A stretch of DNA of 64,000 nucleotides from Fasciolopsis buskii (taxonomy: Eukaryota > Platyhelminthes > Trematoda > Plagiorchiida > Fasciolidae). The stretch spans positions 1 through 64,000 of the forward strand of contig LUCM01000568.1 of NCBI GenBank assembly GCA_008360955.1, given 5' to 3'. Below are positions 1-10,405 of this stretch, piece by piece. The notes under the pieces are model-generated. The model was not told the origin of the DNA, ran no database searches, and worked only from the letters and a program-made list of their open reading frames with translations. The translations under genes were made by a program, and so were the position numbers. Each line of letters opens with the position of its first letter. Positions within the stretch are counted from its first letter, which is position 1.

Positions 1-150
1 CAAACGGACAATTTCCCTTGAACCATCTCCAGACCATATTTAATGTTATGTATTGGCATGAATACGAATAACTGAAAACGAGCTTGTTCGCCACGTTGTG
101 TTGTTCTCAATGTGTTCTGTGGGATTTTTCAAACGTTTTCCATATTACTT
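1..150 (+). mobile_element. 3' tail of a Penelope-like element
   Basis: This stretch repeats the tail found after the Penelope-like ORF near 54,680-54,800 and again near 61,640-61,770. All three share a 'catgaatacgaat'-type segment, then 'gaaaacgagcttgttcg' or a close variant, then a 'ctcaatgtgttctgtgg'-type segment. The body of the element would lie left of the window. Non-coding here. Confidence 0.6.
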
Positions 151-301
151 CAACGTGTCACAAAAACGCCGCATTCTTATAAACGACCCCCCCCTAGACT
201 GCAACTGGATTGTTCGTTGTCCCCTCCAAGAGATTTGGCTTTCCGTGCTATAGAAACCATAAAGTGAATCCCGACATAATTTATCCAGTCCTGAGGGAGT
301 T

Positions 302-763
302 TCATTCTTCAAAATTCTTCCATAATGAAGGCGGGCTGGAGGAAATTCGTGTCAGAAAATTCGCCCTTAAGAGCTGCTCTAGGACTGTGGTGTCCGGGGT
401 CACATAGCATATAGTTGTTATTTCGAAATTCCTGGGCCCTAATTGATCAAACAGGAAATAGCCGAGCAGGCTGTGCAGCAAGTGTTTGCTTGCTACTTTC
501 AGTTCGGTGATCCAGCCTTCGGTGGGCTTCGGGCATGTGAAAAACGGTCTTTTAAGAGACTTTCTCAAACGGCAGCTCTTGTATATGTGACGAACGTTTA
601 GCATCGGTACTTTGAGGGTCCATTTGAGTCGATGACATGATATCCGAAACAGTCGAGCACAATACCTTCGAGTTGCCAAGACTGTAACCCTCCAGATACA
701 GGACCCGCTTATTGTCTTTATCGATTTTGGAAATGCTTGTCCTGCTACAGTAGTTTCAACCAA
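302..763 (-). CDS. ApeC-like module fragment, possible downstream exon
   Basis: An open frame of 153 codons on the strand of the main gene, about 9 kb past its apparent end. The middle reads as a first half-module: a C-P-x-P-x-E-G-W segment, then a hydrophobic stretch (SLLGYFLFDQLG) leading to a T-I-C-Y strand. This resembles the LGSYFLDLIG...VHYC stretch of the exon at 15,903-16,292. It could be a further exon of the same gene, an exon of a tandem paralogue, or a pseudo-exon. I found no convincing splice boundaries, and the second half-module with its C-C motif is not visible to the left. The start codon of the frame is not meaningful. The ApeC assignment is inference from motif order. Confidence 0.4.
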   Translation of the reverse strand: MVETTVAGQAFPKSIKTISGSCIWRVTVLATRRYCARLFRISCHRLKWTLKVPMLNVRHIYKSCRLRKSLKRPFFTCPKPTEGWITELKVASKHLLHSLLGYFLFDQLGPRNFEITTICYVTPDTTVLEQLLRANFLTRISSSPPSLWKNFEE

Positions 764-797
764 TCACCGGCCTCATGCCAGACTGGTATCCGACCTA

Positions 798-990
798 TTG
801 TTTGTTTTTTTAATCTTTCACTTCATTTATTAATGAAATAAAAATGTGCATAGGTTTTCAGGAAGGGGCCCACGGCCAGCAGAGTGCTGCCAATTGAGGA
901 AGTTGACCGGCGGTGGGCGGATTCGAACCCGCGACATTCAAGTCCAAACGTCACGAACCTATCCGGTTGGCCACCGAGTGGCCTCCAGTC
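798..990 (-). mobile_element. tRNA-derived SINE (copy 1 of 7)
   Basis: Read on the minus strand it begins with a tRNA-like head. The A-box region lies near 965-985 (plus-strand 'atccggttggccaccga', compare the 'ggccaagcgg' of tRNA-Leu/Ser). The B box is the complement of 'gattcgaacccgcgac' at 920-935. The head is followed by a body with 'gaggaagttgaccggcgg' and an A/T-rich end near 800-845 ('ttcatttattaatgaaataa'). Six other copies share head, body and tail order. Confidence 0.7.
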
Positions 991-3900
991 GATGCATTTG
1001 TGCTCCTTATGCGCGCAAGAACGAACCCTAATGGTACAAGCATTTATGAACTGTGGGCAGCGGCACAGTTTTCGTCACCAAACTGCTCTCTGCCTGTGAC
1101 TGCTGATGGAACAGGCAGTAACGTCGGGGCCTGAAATCTTTGTTATTGTGTCGGGCCAGAGACTATCATTCCTTTGGGCTGCGGTCATGTTCCAGGCACC
1201 AAAGCAGATTTTGTCACTTCGCAAAGACCATCGGGAAGAAAAGTTCTAGTTTGGAAAATTCTTTCCATGTTCCACTTCTCGGGGGTAGACGCAAGATAGA
1301 CAGTCGACGCCGTCAGATTCTTCCGTGTTTTATTCCAGCTTGAGTGAATCCGCGACCGACGCCTCAACGGGGCAACTGATTGGCTCCATTAAACAGCTGT
1401 TCCTCTCGAGCTAACTCTCCAAACCGAGTGTTTGAATTCCTGGAACGCGACGAGATAAACTAGGATAAGTTGTGGAATTTTGGATTTCCTTTTATTATTC
1501 ACGTAGGCTTCAGATCGGCCTTTTATTTCATCTGGCTAAGTGCTATTTCACAGATCTACATCTTTACGATCAAACCACTTAGTTCATCTGAAGTGAACCG
1601 GAAGTTGGTACAGTCTACGAGGGTATCGACCCCTGACCTAGAGATCTTGCGATGTTGCCCAAAGAAAACGTCTACCATTTTGCGCCCTCGCAAATATCAC
1701 AGATTCTATCGCCTATCGTGCCTTCCTGTGCATCAGTGCATTCGGTAAAACAGAAACTGGGCATCATCCTCCGTTTTAGATTCAACAGAAAGTTAGACGG
1801 TTTGATGTATGCGCCAGGCTCTATTTCAATAACCTGAAGCTCAACCGTGGGTATTTCCATTCCGCTAAGCACCGACTGAACGGCTCGGGAAATAGAGGTA
1901 CACTCACTGTTGGCTGTATCCTTGGAGCGCTTTGGCTTTTCGGTGAGTTCAGTGTATTGTTAATCGCCCAGTGGAGTTTTAAACCATTCTAAACTGGGCT
2001 TTGGCTGAACTGTGGTGTTAATTTACTGGTGGCGTGGTGGCGTGTGAAGGGACTAATCTGTGGTCGGAACTCAAGTGGCATCTCTTGATCTGGCAGATCT
2101 CGACGAAACTAACAACTCTTGAAGTCCGATCCTCTTCTTCGATTTCCCGGGAGGTGAAGTAACCCGTATTTGACAATGTAGATGAGAATCTTGACAATTC
2201 CAGTTCACGTTTGGCCTTTGGAAGCTGACTATTTCACTTGCCGTTGGATTCCGTCGCTTCTAACTCGATTTCCTCATTTACCTGGTTTTTCTTAGGGGTC
2301 TTAGTAATTATTTTATAATGGGCAACCTTACTAACGTTACAGCGCATGGGCCTACGAAAGCATGCGCCAAAGCAAACTGAGTGAGAGGCAAGCCTTTCCC
2401 TTTTGACTTCTCCCGCTTTCGTCATCGCTTAGCTCCAAATGTTTTACCGGACTCCTCGGCGCTGACAGATTCACACATGTTCGACCCATTAGGACAGAGA
2501 GCCTAATGGGAAAGAAAAATGCAATACTATTATCCTAAACAGTGGCGCGAGGAAACAACATTCCAAACCTCAGCAGTAGGCGAACGGAGGAGCAAACAAC
2601 GAGGCCGGATCAGCCGGTCCGCCAAAGATACCGTCGTTGTTCGGCTCCCGTTTTATGATGCTCGGTTTGAGATCCACGGGACCAAGTGACGCTAATAATT
2701 TACACATTTCGGACTGTCAACTTACGAGGCCAAAAATGCACACTCACTTGATAAATGTTCAGTTTGTCGGAATTCCTCCAAATGCGTGCATAAACACGTT
2801 CGATGTACGGCCACTCCCGTGCATACTAGTGCCCCCCCCCCACGTGATCGCGGCGCTCGCCGTTGCCTTGGTTTACGCAAATGTTAGTTGGGCGTACGGA
2901 TGGATGCGAACGCAAGGATGGTTTGATGTCGTTTGTTCGTACTTCAGTGACATTGATTTTGCCGGTTCGTAGCTTCGTCACTCGTTAACATTAAACACTG
3001 ACAAGATTTATTGCATCAATAGCCTGTCTACGGTTTTCTAGAAAGCTCGTTAAATGATTTTTGTTTACATGAATGGGATGCCAGTATATCCATTCTGTTT
3101 AAATGCATTGCTGATCGATTTTGGATCAGATAACTTCACTCTTTTGAGATCAATCAAGGCGGTTTGTTTGCCACCTCAATTTATGCTTTCCAGTTAGGCT
3201 TTATAAATTAACTATCACTAGAAAAAATAGAACTCATCGATACACATTTTTGTGCGCCAACTTAATATATTTATTATGATCAAATCGTGAAATTCGAATA
3301 GAGGCGGCCTATGACCTGTGAATTGCTGCAGACCAGTATCACAAAATTATTTGAATATTCCAAGGCAGATTAATGGATAGTGCCTGATATTGCACAAGAA
3401 TTGTAACCATGGTGAATAAGCGGGTAGATAATGAGTAGAACATTTCCTGCCAGGGTTCGTGCCGAAAACCCGCCCCGGGAGAATTTTGAGCTTAACGCAC
3501 TAGGCACGATATACGAATGAGGTGAGTGATTGTGCTTGTGTCTGCACCTACAGAAACAAGTCCGCTTTGCCAAATGGTCACAAGGAAAACTGTCAGGCCA
3601 TGGCAAGATATCCCCAAATAGAAACTGTTGATAAGGGCAAAACATTGGAAGCAATTTCTGGAGTTTGTTGCATCACACTAGACAAAACCTTGTGTACCGT
3701 CGAGGCTGCATCATCGGTTAAACTGATAAATTCCCAGTTAACTCCTGTTGCTCCATTCTTGTTCTTTGAATTTCAGCTCAAGCTCACTTTCAGATTTTCT
3801 CCTGAATGTTCAGTGACTCAGTTAGTTGCGCAGTCGTTTCTGTGACTTCACCATCCTTGCACACACAAACGCGCGCGCACACACAGCCATCTCTCTTACG

Positions 3901-5568
3901 TCCCATTCCTACTCATTTGACTGATGTCTGGGTAGCAGAATTTCGTTGCAATATAAGAGATCCAAATTGTCGTGTGACATGCGCGGAACGTATGGACCTT
4001 TTGAACCAAAATAAGTGTGGCTATAAGCGAACGACAAATGTAGGTAGAACAAGCAATTTTTTAGTGTCTGTGTCCCTGTCTGTGCATCAGGGGCGGTTTC
4101 GTTGGACACGAGTAATAATACCTGGGTTTGTAACCAATTAATATGAAGTGATTGTCAGCTCGCAAACCACTATCAAGAAACCCTGAAGGCCCAATACATG
4201 TGCTTCATCTGGTTTGTTCGGGATCACCATCGATCCATTGCACCCTAACTGGATTGTAAAGCCCGGGATAGAACAAAAGCAATAAGTTGATCGATGAGGT
4301 TTCACGCAGTAAGGTTTAACAAATCGTTTCTAGTGAAACCGTGCAGTCCAGTGGCCACGAATTTTGATTCAATATCCCCTATTGTCTCCTCCAGTCCAAT
4401 TTCGAGTACGATGGATCCTGCCGCACAGATGGATTCAAAAAACACTGGTGCGGTGCTTTCAAGGTTTTGTAGTGGTGATCTATGCATTCCTGTATTCTGA
4501 ATGATTGGCTAGTTTTCCTCATCCTCATTTAAGTTAGAAGTTTATGAATTGGATTAACGGAAATTCTTATTGATTACTACTCCGAATGTGGACATTTCAG
4601 AATCAATAATGGAAAAGTGTACATCTGGGATTGCTTATTGTGCTTATAGTACTTGTGTTTTTCAACCTATCCTTAGTGACCTTCGAGTGTGTCAGTCAAC
4701 CAATGAAGAGGCAAGGTCAATTTGACCTTGAGAATCATCCTACCCTCAATGATCGGTGCCGTTGCTTTTACCTAATCCGTCAATATTTTGAGGGTAAGCT
4801 ACCAAAACATCGCAATATTCGGGAGGTTTTTAAAGCTTATCGCCAAACTCCATTCAAGGAAAAGAGACTTTTGCAAACATCGTCAACTGAAAATGAGGAT
4901 AGACAACGGACAGTCTCACGCGGGTATCGATCTGACGTTTATCATCTAAATATGATAATTAATTATTCAAGCGAATTATGTTCTTTTTTCAAGAAAATTG
5001 ACTGTGTCAACGATCGTGCGTCTGTCTATTCCTCAAGGGCTCACTATGCACACACTGACGCAATCACTCCAGTCCTGCTTAGCCGTTCACGATTATAACC
5101 GTTACAAATGCAAGGTGTCTGGAGGTTATCGATTTTCAACCACTATTATCATTATTACTTGACTGTGGTGGGTCAACCACAACCCGAATGCTGATCGCAG
5201 GCCCAAGATATTGGGCCCCCAAGGTCAATAGCTGGTGTAAGATGGACACAAATTAAACTGCTTGTAATGTGATCTAGAAATGATGCTGCGATGCACCCAC
5301 TTAATCCAGAAACATACAGAATTTGTTGGCTAAGTTTTAATGTGAATCCCAGCTTATGTCTGTCGTGTGTGCAACACTCGTTGGCTGGCGACTAAAACTG
5401 AGTCGGTTGGATGTAAACGTAACCTTGGAGAACGTTATTTCCATTGAGCAAAGCATCAGATAATTTCTTTACATAGAACGTTTAATGCAAGAATATTCCG
5501 GCCAAACCATTCGCCTCATTTTGTTTTATTATGAGCCTAAAAATCAATCAGATTAGGTTCTGATGATC
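991..5568. other. No convincing gene
   Basis: Short frames only, none with recognisable domains or good splice-site pairs. It holds a homopolymer C tract at 2,830-2,841 and an imperfect (CA/CG)n tract at 3,858-3,884. An inverted repeat with 9-base arms (cccattagg / cctaatggg) lies near 2,484-2,508. A plus-strand frame at 4,610-5,098 is listed separately. Confidence 0.5.
4610..5098 (+). CDS. Unrecognised 163-codon open frame, weak
   Basis: An open frame without an ATG near its beginning. From 4,631 it opens with a strongly hydrophobic run (LIVLIVLVFFNLSLVTF) that could act as a signal or membrane segment. The rest is basic and polar with a few cysteines. A pyrimidine-AG acceptor-like site ('acatttcag') ends just before 4,601, but in-frame use would meet a stop at 4,607. 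No family is recognised, and neither strand shows repeats or retroelement motifs here. It may be a chance frame. Confidence 0.13.
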   Translation, partial: WKSVHLGLLIVLIVLVFFNLSLVTFECVSQPMKRQGQFDLENHPTLNDRCRCFYLIRQYFEGKLPKHRNIREVFKAYRQTPFKEKRLLQTSSTENEDRQRTVSRGYRSDVYHLNMIINYSSELCSFFKKIDCVNDRASVYSSRAHYAHTDAITPVLLSRSRL

Positions 5569-5886
5569 CTACCAACCCGAACTCAAATCCTTGGTAAAGA
5601 CGGCAGCATTTAAACAGTCGATTTGAACAAGCCAGCCGCTTAAATTACGATCATCCGAGACACGAATGGTGATGCAAGTGAATATTCCTCGCTGATTAAT
5701 TGCTACTGAAATAACTTCCAGAACATGACCGTGACCATCGGTAACTTCTTCCGGATCATTTAGTATACATGGGAGCATAGAATACATATTTGATAGAAAT
5801 ATTATCAACAGCAGTCGATAAAAGGGGTTTACTGACGAACAGCCACTGGTAAAGGAAAGACTAAATCGTTTCAGTCCCCCGGTCAC
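5569..5886 (-). CDS. Possible exon or pseudo-exon on the strand of the main gene
   Basis: A 105-codon frame starting with ATG and ending with TAG. It contains a C-x-L-N-D-P-E-E-V stretch, then alternating hydrophobic strands (VLEVISVAINQRGIFTCITI) and a Trp. The pattern is beta-rich like the second half of the ApeC-like module, but it has neither a C-C nor a C-Y-Y motif, so I do not assign it. It lies between the apparent end of the main gene and the module-like frame at 302-763. Confidence 0.2.
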   Translation of the reverse strand: MTGGLKRFSLSFTSGCSSVNPFYRLLLIIFLSNMYSMLPCILNDPEEVTDGHGHVLEVISVAINQRGIFTCITIRVSDDRNLSGWLVQIDCLNAAVFTKDLSSGW

Positions 5887-5999
5887 GGGAGTGTCTGGAG
5901 TCAGGTAGCCATATTTAACCGTAACAACTAGAGTGACTTTACTGATGGGTTTCGGAACCCTAGAAGTCGGCTGAGAAATCTAAAATGCAATCGATTCAC

Positions 6000-6330
6000 G
6001 TTGTTGCCAACGCCGATGAAAATTCAGACTTCGCAACTTGTGAGGTTAAGCTGCGAGCTGGAGGCGAAATTGCAAGACCGTCTTGTTTCAACCGGATTTG
6101 ACAATGGGGTACGGATGGTGTCTGGCAGACAAGGATTGCCCGACGAGTATCGACAGGTGCACTCAGGTGAACGACGCACGGGACAACGGTCTGAATGTCT
6201 GCACGCCAGCAGGCAAGGTGGAAAACCAACCATTCGCCCTAATTCCGGAATCAGGAAATTATGGTCCGATCTCGTGACAAACTCCGAAGCAAACGGGGGC
6301 GGGATTCGAAATGAAGGCTGAGAGGTTGAC
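6000..6330. other. Segment open in several frames, possible relic
   Basis: About 320 bases stay open in two plus-strand and two minus-strand frames, unlike the AT-rich sequence around it. One plus frame (6,083-6,277) is cysteine-rich and reads GYGWCLADKDCPTSIDRC, which looks like a real disulfide-rich protein. A neighbouring frame just upstream (SDFATCEVKLRAGGE) could join it through a single frameshift near 6,085-6,100. I do not recognise the family. It may be a decayed retrogene or repeat. Confidence 0.25.
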
Positions 6331-8242
6331 AACTTGCCCGAGATGCGGGAGCCAACAATCCAGTGAACCCTATCCTGTGTGGATCCATATAAACTGTCTG
6401 ATTGCGATATGTAAGGGAAACAGTCGTGTTGATCAGCCAGAAGTCATTTGATCGTTCTTGCTTGATTAAGCGAGGTGGGATTAAAATTCAGTCATGACGA
6501 CTAACTGAAAAGGATAAAGATGATGAATGTGATATCCAGATTCTAAAAAAATTCACTCGTACCTTCCAACCAAAGATCTTCAAAGCCATTCAGTGTTTTT
6601 CAGATACGTTGCCATTAGTAACTTCACCAATGTTTATATCGGTTTTAGAGCACAGGTCCTAGGGCGAGGTAAATTTCACGACCAATTAAAGGACGATATC
6701 GACGGTGTGCCCTAATGGGTTGAGATGAGTCATTACAAACGCTCATCTCTTAAAAACCGGATATCCCAGGTGGGATAATTTATTATGCACCATTGTTTTT
6801 CGAGTATCCCCTTCCAAAAAAACAGGGCATGAAAAGTCCAAATGCGGAAGTTGGCAGCTGCAGATCTGTGTTCGCAACCGAAACGTGACCAATTCATCAG
6901 ACATCCATGACTGAAGGCGGATAACATGTCAAGACAGTCCGTACAATCACGTGGTCCAAGTGAATTCATTGCAACAATCCAGGGATTAATGCAGAACCAG
7001 CAGTCCCCATTTTCCACCGCAAACGAAACTGATCTCCGTTTGGTTATGTAACCACTCCTGATTTCACCACTAACACCTATGCCAAATTCTCTGACTTAAT
7101 GATTATTGACAAGCTGATGTATCCCTCGGTCTACAGACCACTTGCATGCTCCTTGCATGCGTATACTAAGAAGATAATTCTACTTCACGCCTAATTTGCT
7201 AAAGTGTGACGTGCCTGTAACTAGTCCTCTGCTGCCAAGCTCATTCAGCTACATCAAGCTTGCCCTGGGACCACAAACTGATAGTGTGTGACCAGACGAT
7301 CTAACATTCAGACATGCATTTAACTTAGACTTTCCCGTTCGTCTATGCTGCCCATCACAGGGGGTCGATATCAGTGTGTTATCATTCTTGAGAAACCTGA
7401 CAACTGATAGTATGCAACGCCGTTCCAGTTCCTGAATGCCTGAAGACATATTGGAATGTTCCCTGAAGAAGACTCAGTTGTATCTATTCAGGCTTCGTTA
7501 CTGTTTTTTTATACCAGCGTTCAATATTCACTTTTATCCGGTCAGCAAATGACACGTCGAGAATTCCCAAAATAAAAAGGGGGGCGCATAGTCAAGTGAT
7601 TTGTTGTATCATCCTTCCGATCGCTCACGTTGTAGCGACAACTATGTTCGACGCAGGGATAGCCCAGATTGAAGAGAGTGAAGATAAGTTGTCCATGTTC
7701 TTCATTGTTACCCGGAGCAGCTTTGTCAAATGAGAATTAGCATGGCGATTCGTCATCGGACCAAATGATGAATACTGACCTGGTCTTTGGACAAGAAATG
7801 AGCATTGTCTAACTCACACAGTTAGCGAATGTGAGACCTTCAATCGACTTGCACCATGAGTTTGCTGCCGACACAATCCTGACCGCCAGGTGGATTTCTC
7901 ACATCCAAAAAAACCGAGGAGAAATCCGTCAAGTGGAAAAACATTTTGTATTGGGATAAAAAAACAGAACAGAGCTACTGACCTGTTTCAGTTTTCGGAA
8001 ACTTGCGTTCAAGTGTTCCTCACACACGGCATTCGCATCACACAGGTCTGCACACTCGTCAGTTAGCGGGGTCACGGCGTGACACTGATGTCTGCCATCG
8101 CCGAAGTAACCGGGTTTACATATGCACTCGGCTCGTTTCTTTGGGAAACAAAACGCATTCGGTGCACAACCACATACGGCTGACGATTGGATCGTGGACC
8201 GTGAACCGTTGGAGGAAGATCAGGGGGCACAGGTAAATGATA
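6331..8242. other. No gene recognised
   Basis: Unstructured intergenic or intronic-type sequence. A minus-strand frame at 6,733-7,017 is cysteine- and tryptophan-rich, but I could not fit it to the ApeC-like module or find flanking splice sites. Confidence 0.5.
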
Positions 8243-8318
8243 ATCAATAATAATATTGCTACTACCACTACTACTACTATTACTACTACTACTACTACTA
8301 ACAATAATAATAATAATT
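8243..8318 (+). repeat. Trinucleotide microsatellite (ACT/AAT)n
   Basis: Runs of ACT and AAT units with a few interruptions. Frames across it are low-complexity Leu, Ile or Val strings and are not genes. Confidence 0.9.
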
Positions 8319-9005
8319 TGGAGTGATGCTAAGTCCTGCTTTATTCCTCAAACGTTTCATCATGCGTTATTAGTACTTAGTTGGGGCGTGAAAAACATTC
8401 TAAAAGTCGCACAGCAGTGGAGCCGTATAGTTACATCTTGTTCTTGGTGGCAGTCAACCCAGACTATCTTTGGTACGTGAATGGTTCGAACAGCTGGTTC
8501 GAGCAACTCTTGGGAAATGATATGCATACCCAGCCGATGATTTCCAAGCCGATTAGAACAAAGTTTGTTGGGACGAATTTGAACCCAAATTAGGTACAGT
8601 TTACATTGATTCTTGCTTTAGGTATTCCTGGTCAACGGTCACAATCAGTCCAGAATCTGATTGCTACCAGGGCTGAAGTGTCAGATGTCACTAGGTGGTT
8701 CAGATCAAGTAGGATCCTAAAAATGGATAAAACTGCTAGATTCAGATTGTCAAAGTAGCATTACGAAAAGAACGTACCCAGAGACAAAGGTTTTAGTGTA
8801 ACAAGTCAAACTACCCAGCTATTTTGACTATCCAATGTTTCGTCACAGTCTTTGAAACAGGATTGTTTGATTTTCACGTTCAAGTAATTATGTCCTTTTT
8901 GTGCAGCAATAATCAGCAAGTAAATGAACTGAATGGTCGATGACAAAAATTGTTCTATAATTACCTTCTTGTCTACTGAATACCATTCACTTGGTAGCTG
9001 CCTCC

Positions 9006-9006
<1 letters not shown>

Positions 9007-9038
<32 letters not shown>
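9007..9038. repeat. (TA)n microsatellite
   Basis: Alternating TA with two interruptions, directly next to the inverted end of a Penelope-like fragment. The element may have carried or seeded the repeat, since a TA tract also follows the copy at 54,033-54,790. Confidence 0.9.
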
Positions 9039-9039
<1 letters not shown>

Positions 9040-9040
<1 letters not shown>

Positions 9041-9480
9041 TCACGATGTAGTTAGCCTGTGAAGGTGCACTGTTTAGCGACTTAATTGTTCTGGTGCTCA
9101 ACCGTGCACGGTGGTACTCACGCATGCGTTCAGACATGCTTTCCGGGCCCTGTTTGAGGTCCGGTCTCAACAGTCCAGGTCGGCAAAGTGTCGCGTCTTG
9201 GGCACAGCAGAAACTGTCACTGTTCGTTTCCACAATCCGTCATTGTGTTCAAAGACAATTTGTGGTTGCTCTTCAACTCCTTTTGGCTCACCTTATGTCC
9301 GAATGCATAACCTAGGCCATATAACAATTAACACAACATGTTCATCTGTTTTCGGATTATGCATGCAACACCACAAACACATTCCCCACCCATGTTTTTA
9401 TTTGACTAATCCAGTGTGTCATAAAACTCTTGATACTATATTGTGATGCAATGGAGTTCGATTTGAATACTCAACCCTTG
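9040..9480 (+). mobile_element. Penelope-like fragment with inverted 5' part
   Basis: Bases 9,137-9,480 match the 3' part of the element at 54,400-54,720 in the plus direction ('gctttccgg...ccctgt', 'cggcaaagtgtcgc', 'ctgtttgaggtcc'). Bases 9,040-9,136 match the segment just upstream in that element, but as reverse complement: 'cttaattgttctggtgct' is the complement of 'agcaccagaacaattaag'. The two pieces meet almost exactly where they would join in an intact copy. This is what 5' inversion during target-primed insertion produces. The frames are broken. Confidence 0.75.
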
Positions 9481-9746
9481 GGATTTTCGGGCAAATTCGA
9501 TGGAAAATAAGCACGTTTTAACGAATGCTTCCGGTCACAATTACTGAAATAAACTTGATCACTTCATCCAGTTAATTTTTAGATAAATCCCCTTTCTTGT
9601 CCAATTTGTAAGGCCGACAATTAAACCCCACAGTACGCTACTTCCGCAAGAAGACCGGATTATAAAGTTGTTGTATATTACCGAAAGAAAGGTTTCATTG
9701 ATCGTGGTCTAAACGACCGAAGGCCCGGTAAGCACAGGAGAAAAGG

Positions 9747-10405
9747 TTAATCATTTGCTAACCCTAAATAAATATCTACGGTTGTTAGACAACACAATTT
9801 TCCGAGATAGTTTCTGCCCGTCAGGTTAGTTAAATGTACAAAACAGTTTTTCTCAAATAACAATTCGGAATCCAAGGTGTGATTCCAATCGATAAGACAC
9901 GAGGAACTTGATAGATAAACGAACTCACCAGCCATTTTTTCCACGTCTTTCTCCGTGAGATTGACCAAATTGGAAAACGAAGATTCCACTGCCCATGTGG
10001 AATAATCAATACCTTTGCTTGGATGATAGTAACACAATAGTTGCATGCCTTCCATAGTCGGGGCCAGTTCTCGGTAGAGTACACTTCCTCCGTCATTCAT
10101 CTTGATAAACTGATCGGTGTTAGGCGGAGCCGTCAAATAGTTCGTTATACGTTCTCTATCTAACAGTGTTCCCGGAATATGTGAACAAAGCCCGGAGCTG
10201 CTGCCCAAATAGTAACCATCCGTTGATGGTGGAAGACGCAGTAACAGTTGTTTGTCTTCACGGCAACAGTACATGAAATAGACAACCTGATCTAGTGCAT
10301 CTTCGTGCCAGTGCCGATTCTCGGTCGGTTTGCCAAGCACATCGACCACATAGACTGACTTCAGGACGAATCGGGGGATTTTCAGTGGTGTTTCGGATTT
10401 GGCTC
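9747..10405 (-). CDS. ApeC-like module M8, second half (last exon found)
   Basis: The acceptor (tttag) ends at 10,406 and the exon opens in phase 1. Joining it to the donor at 12,593 completes an Arg codon after C-P-V-G-M. The frame carries the second half-module: M-Y-C-C-R near codon 50, a Y-Y-L strand, C-S-H-I-P-G, then M-E-G-M-Q-L-L-C-Y-Y. The exon could end in two ways. The frame reaches a TAA stop at 9,747 after a further Cys-containing tail. Alternatively a very good donor (G|GTGAGT, intron starting at 9,928) ends the exon at 9,929 in phase 1, the phase of most module borders here. ApeC domains occur in extracellular, often immune-related or matrix, invertebrate proteins; the function here is unknown. 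Confidence 0.75.
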
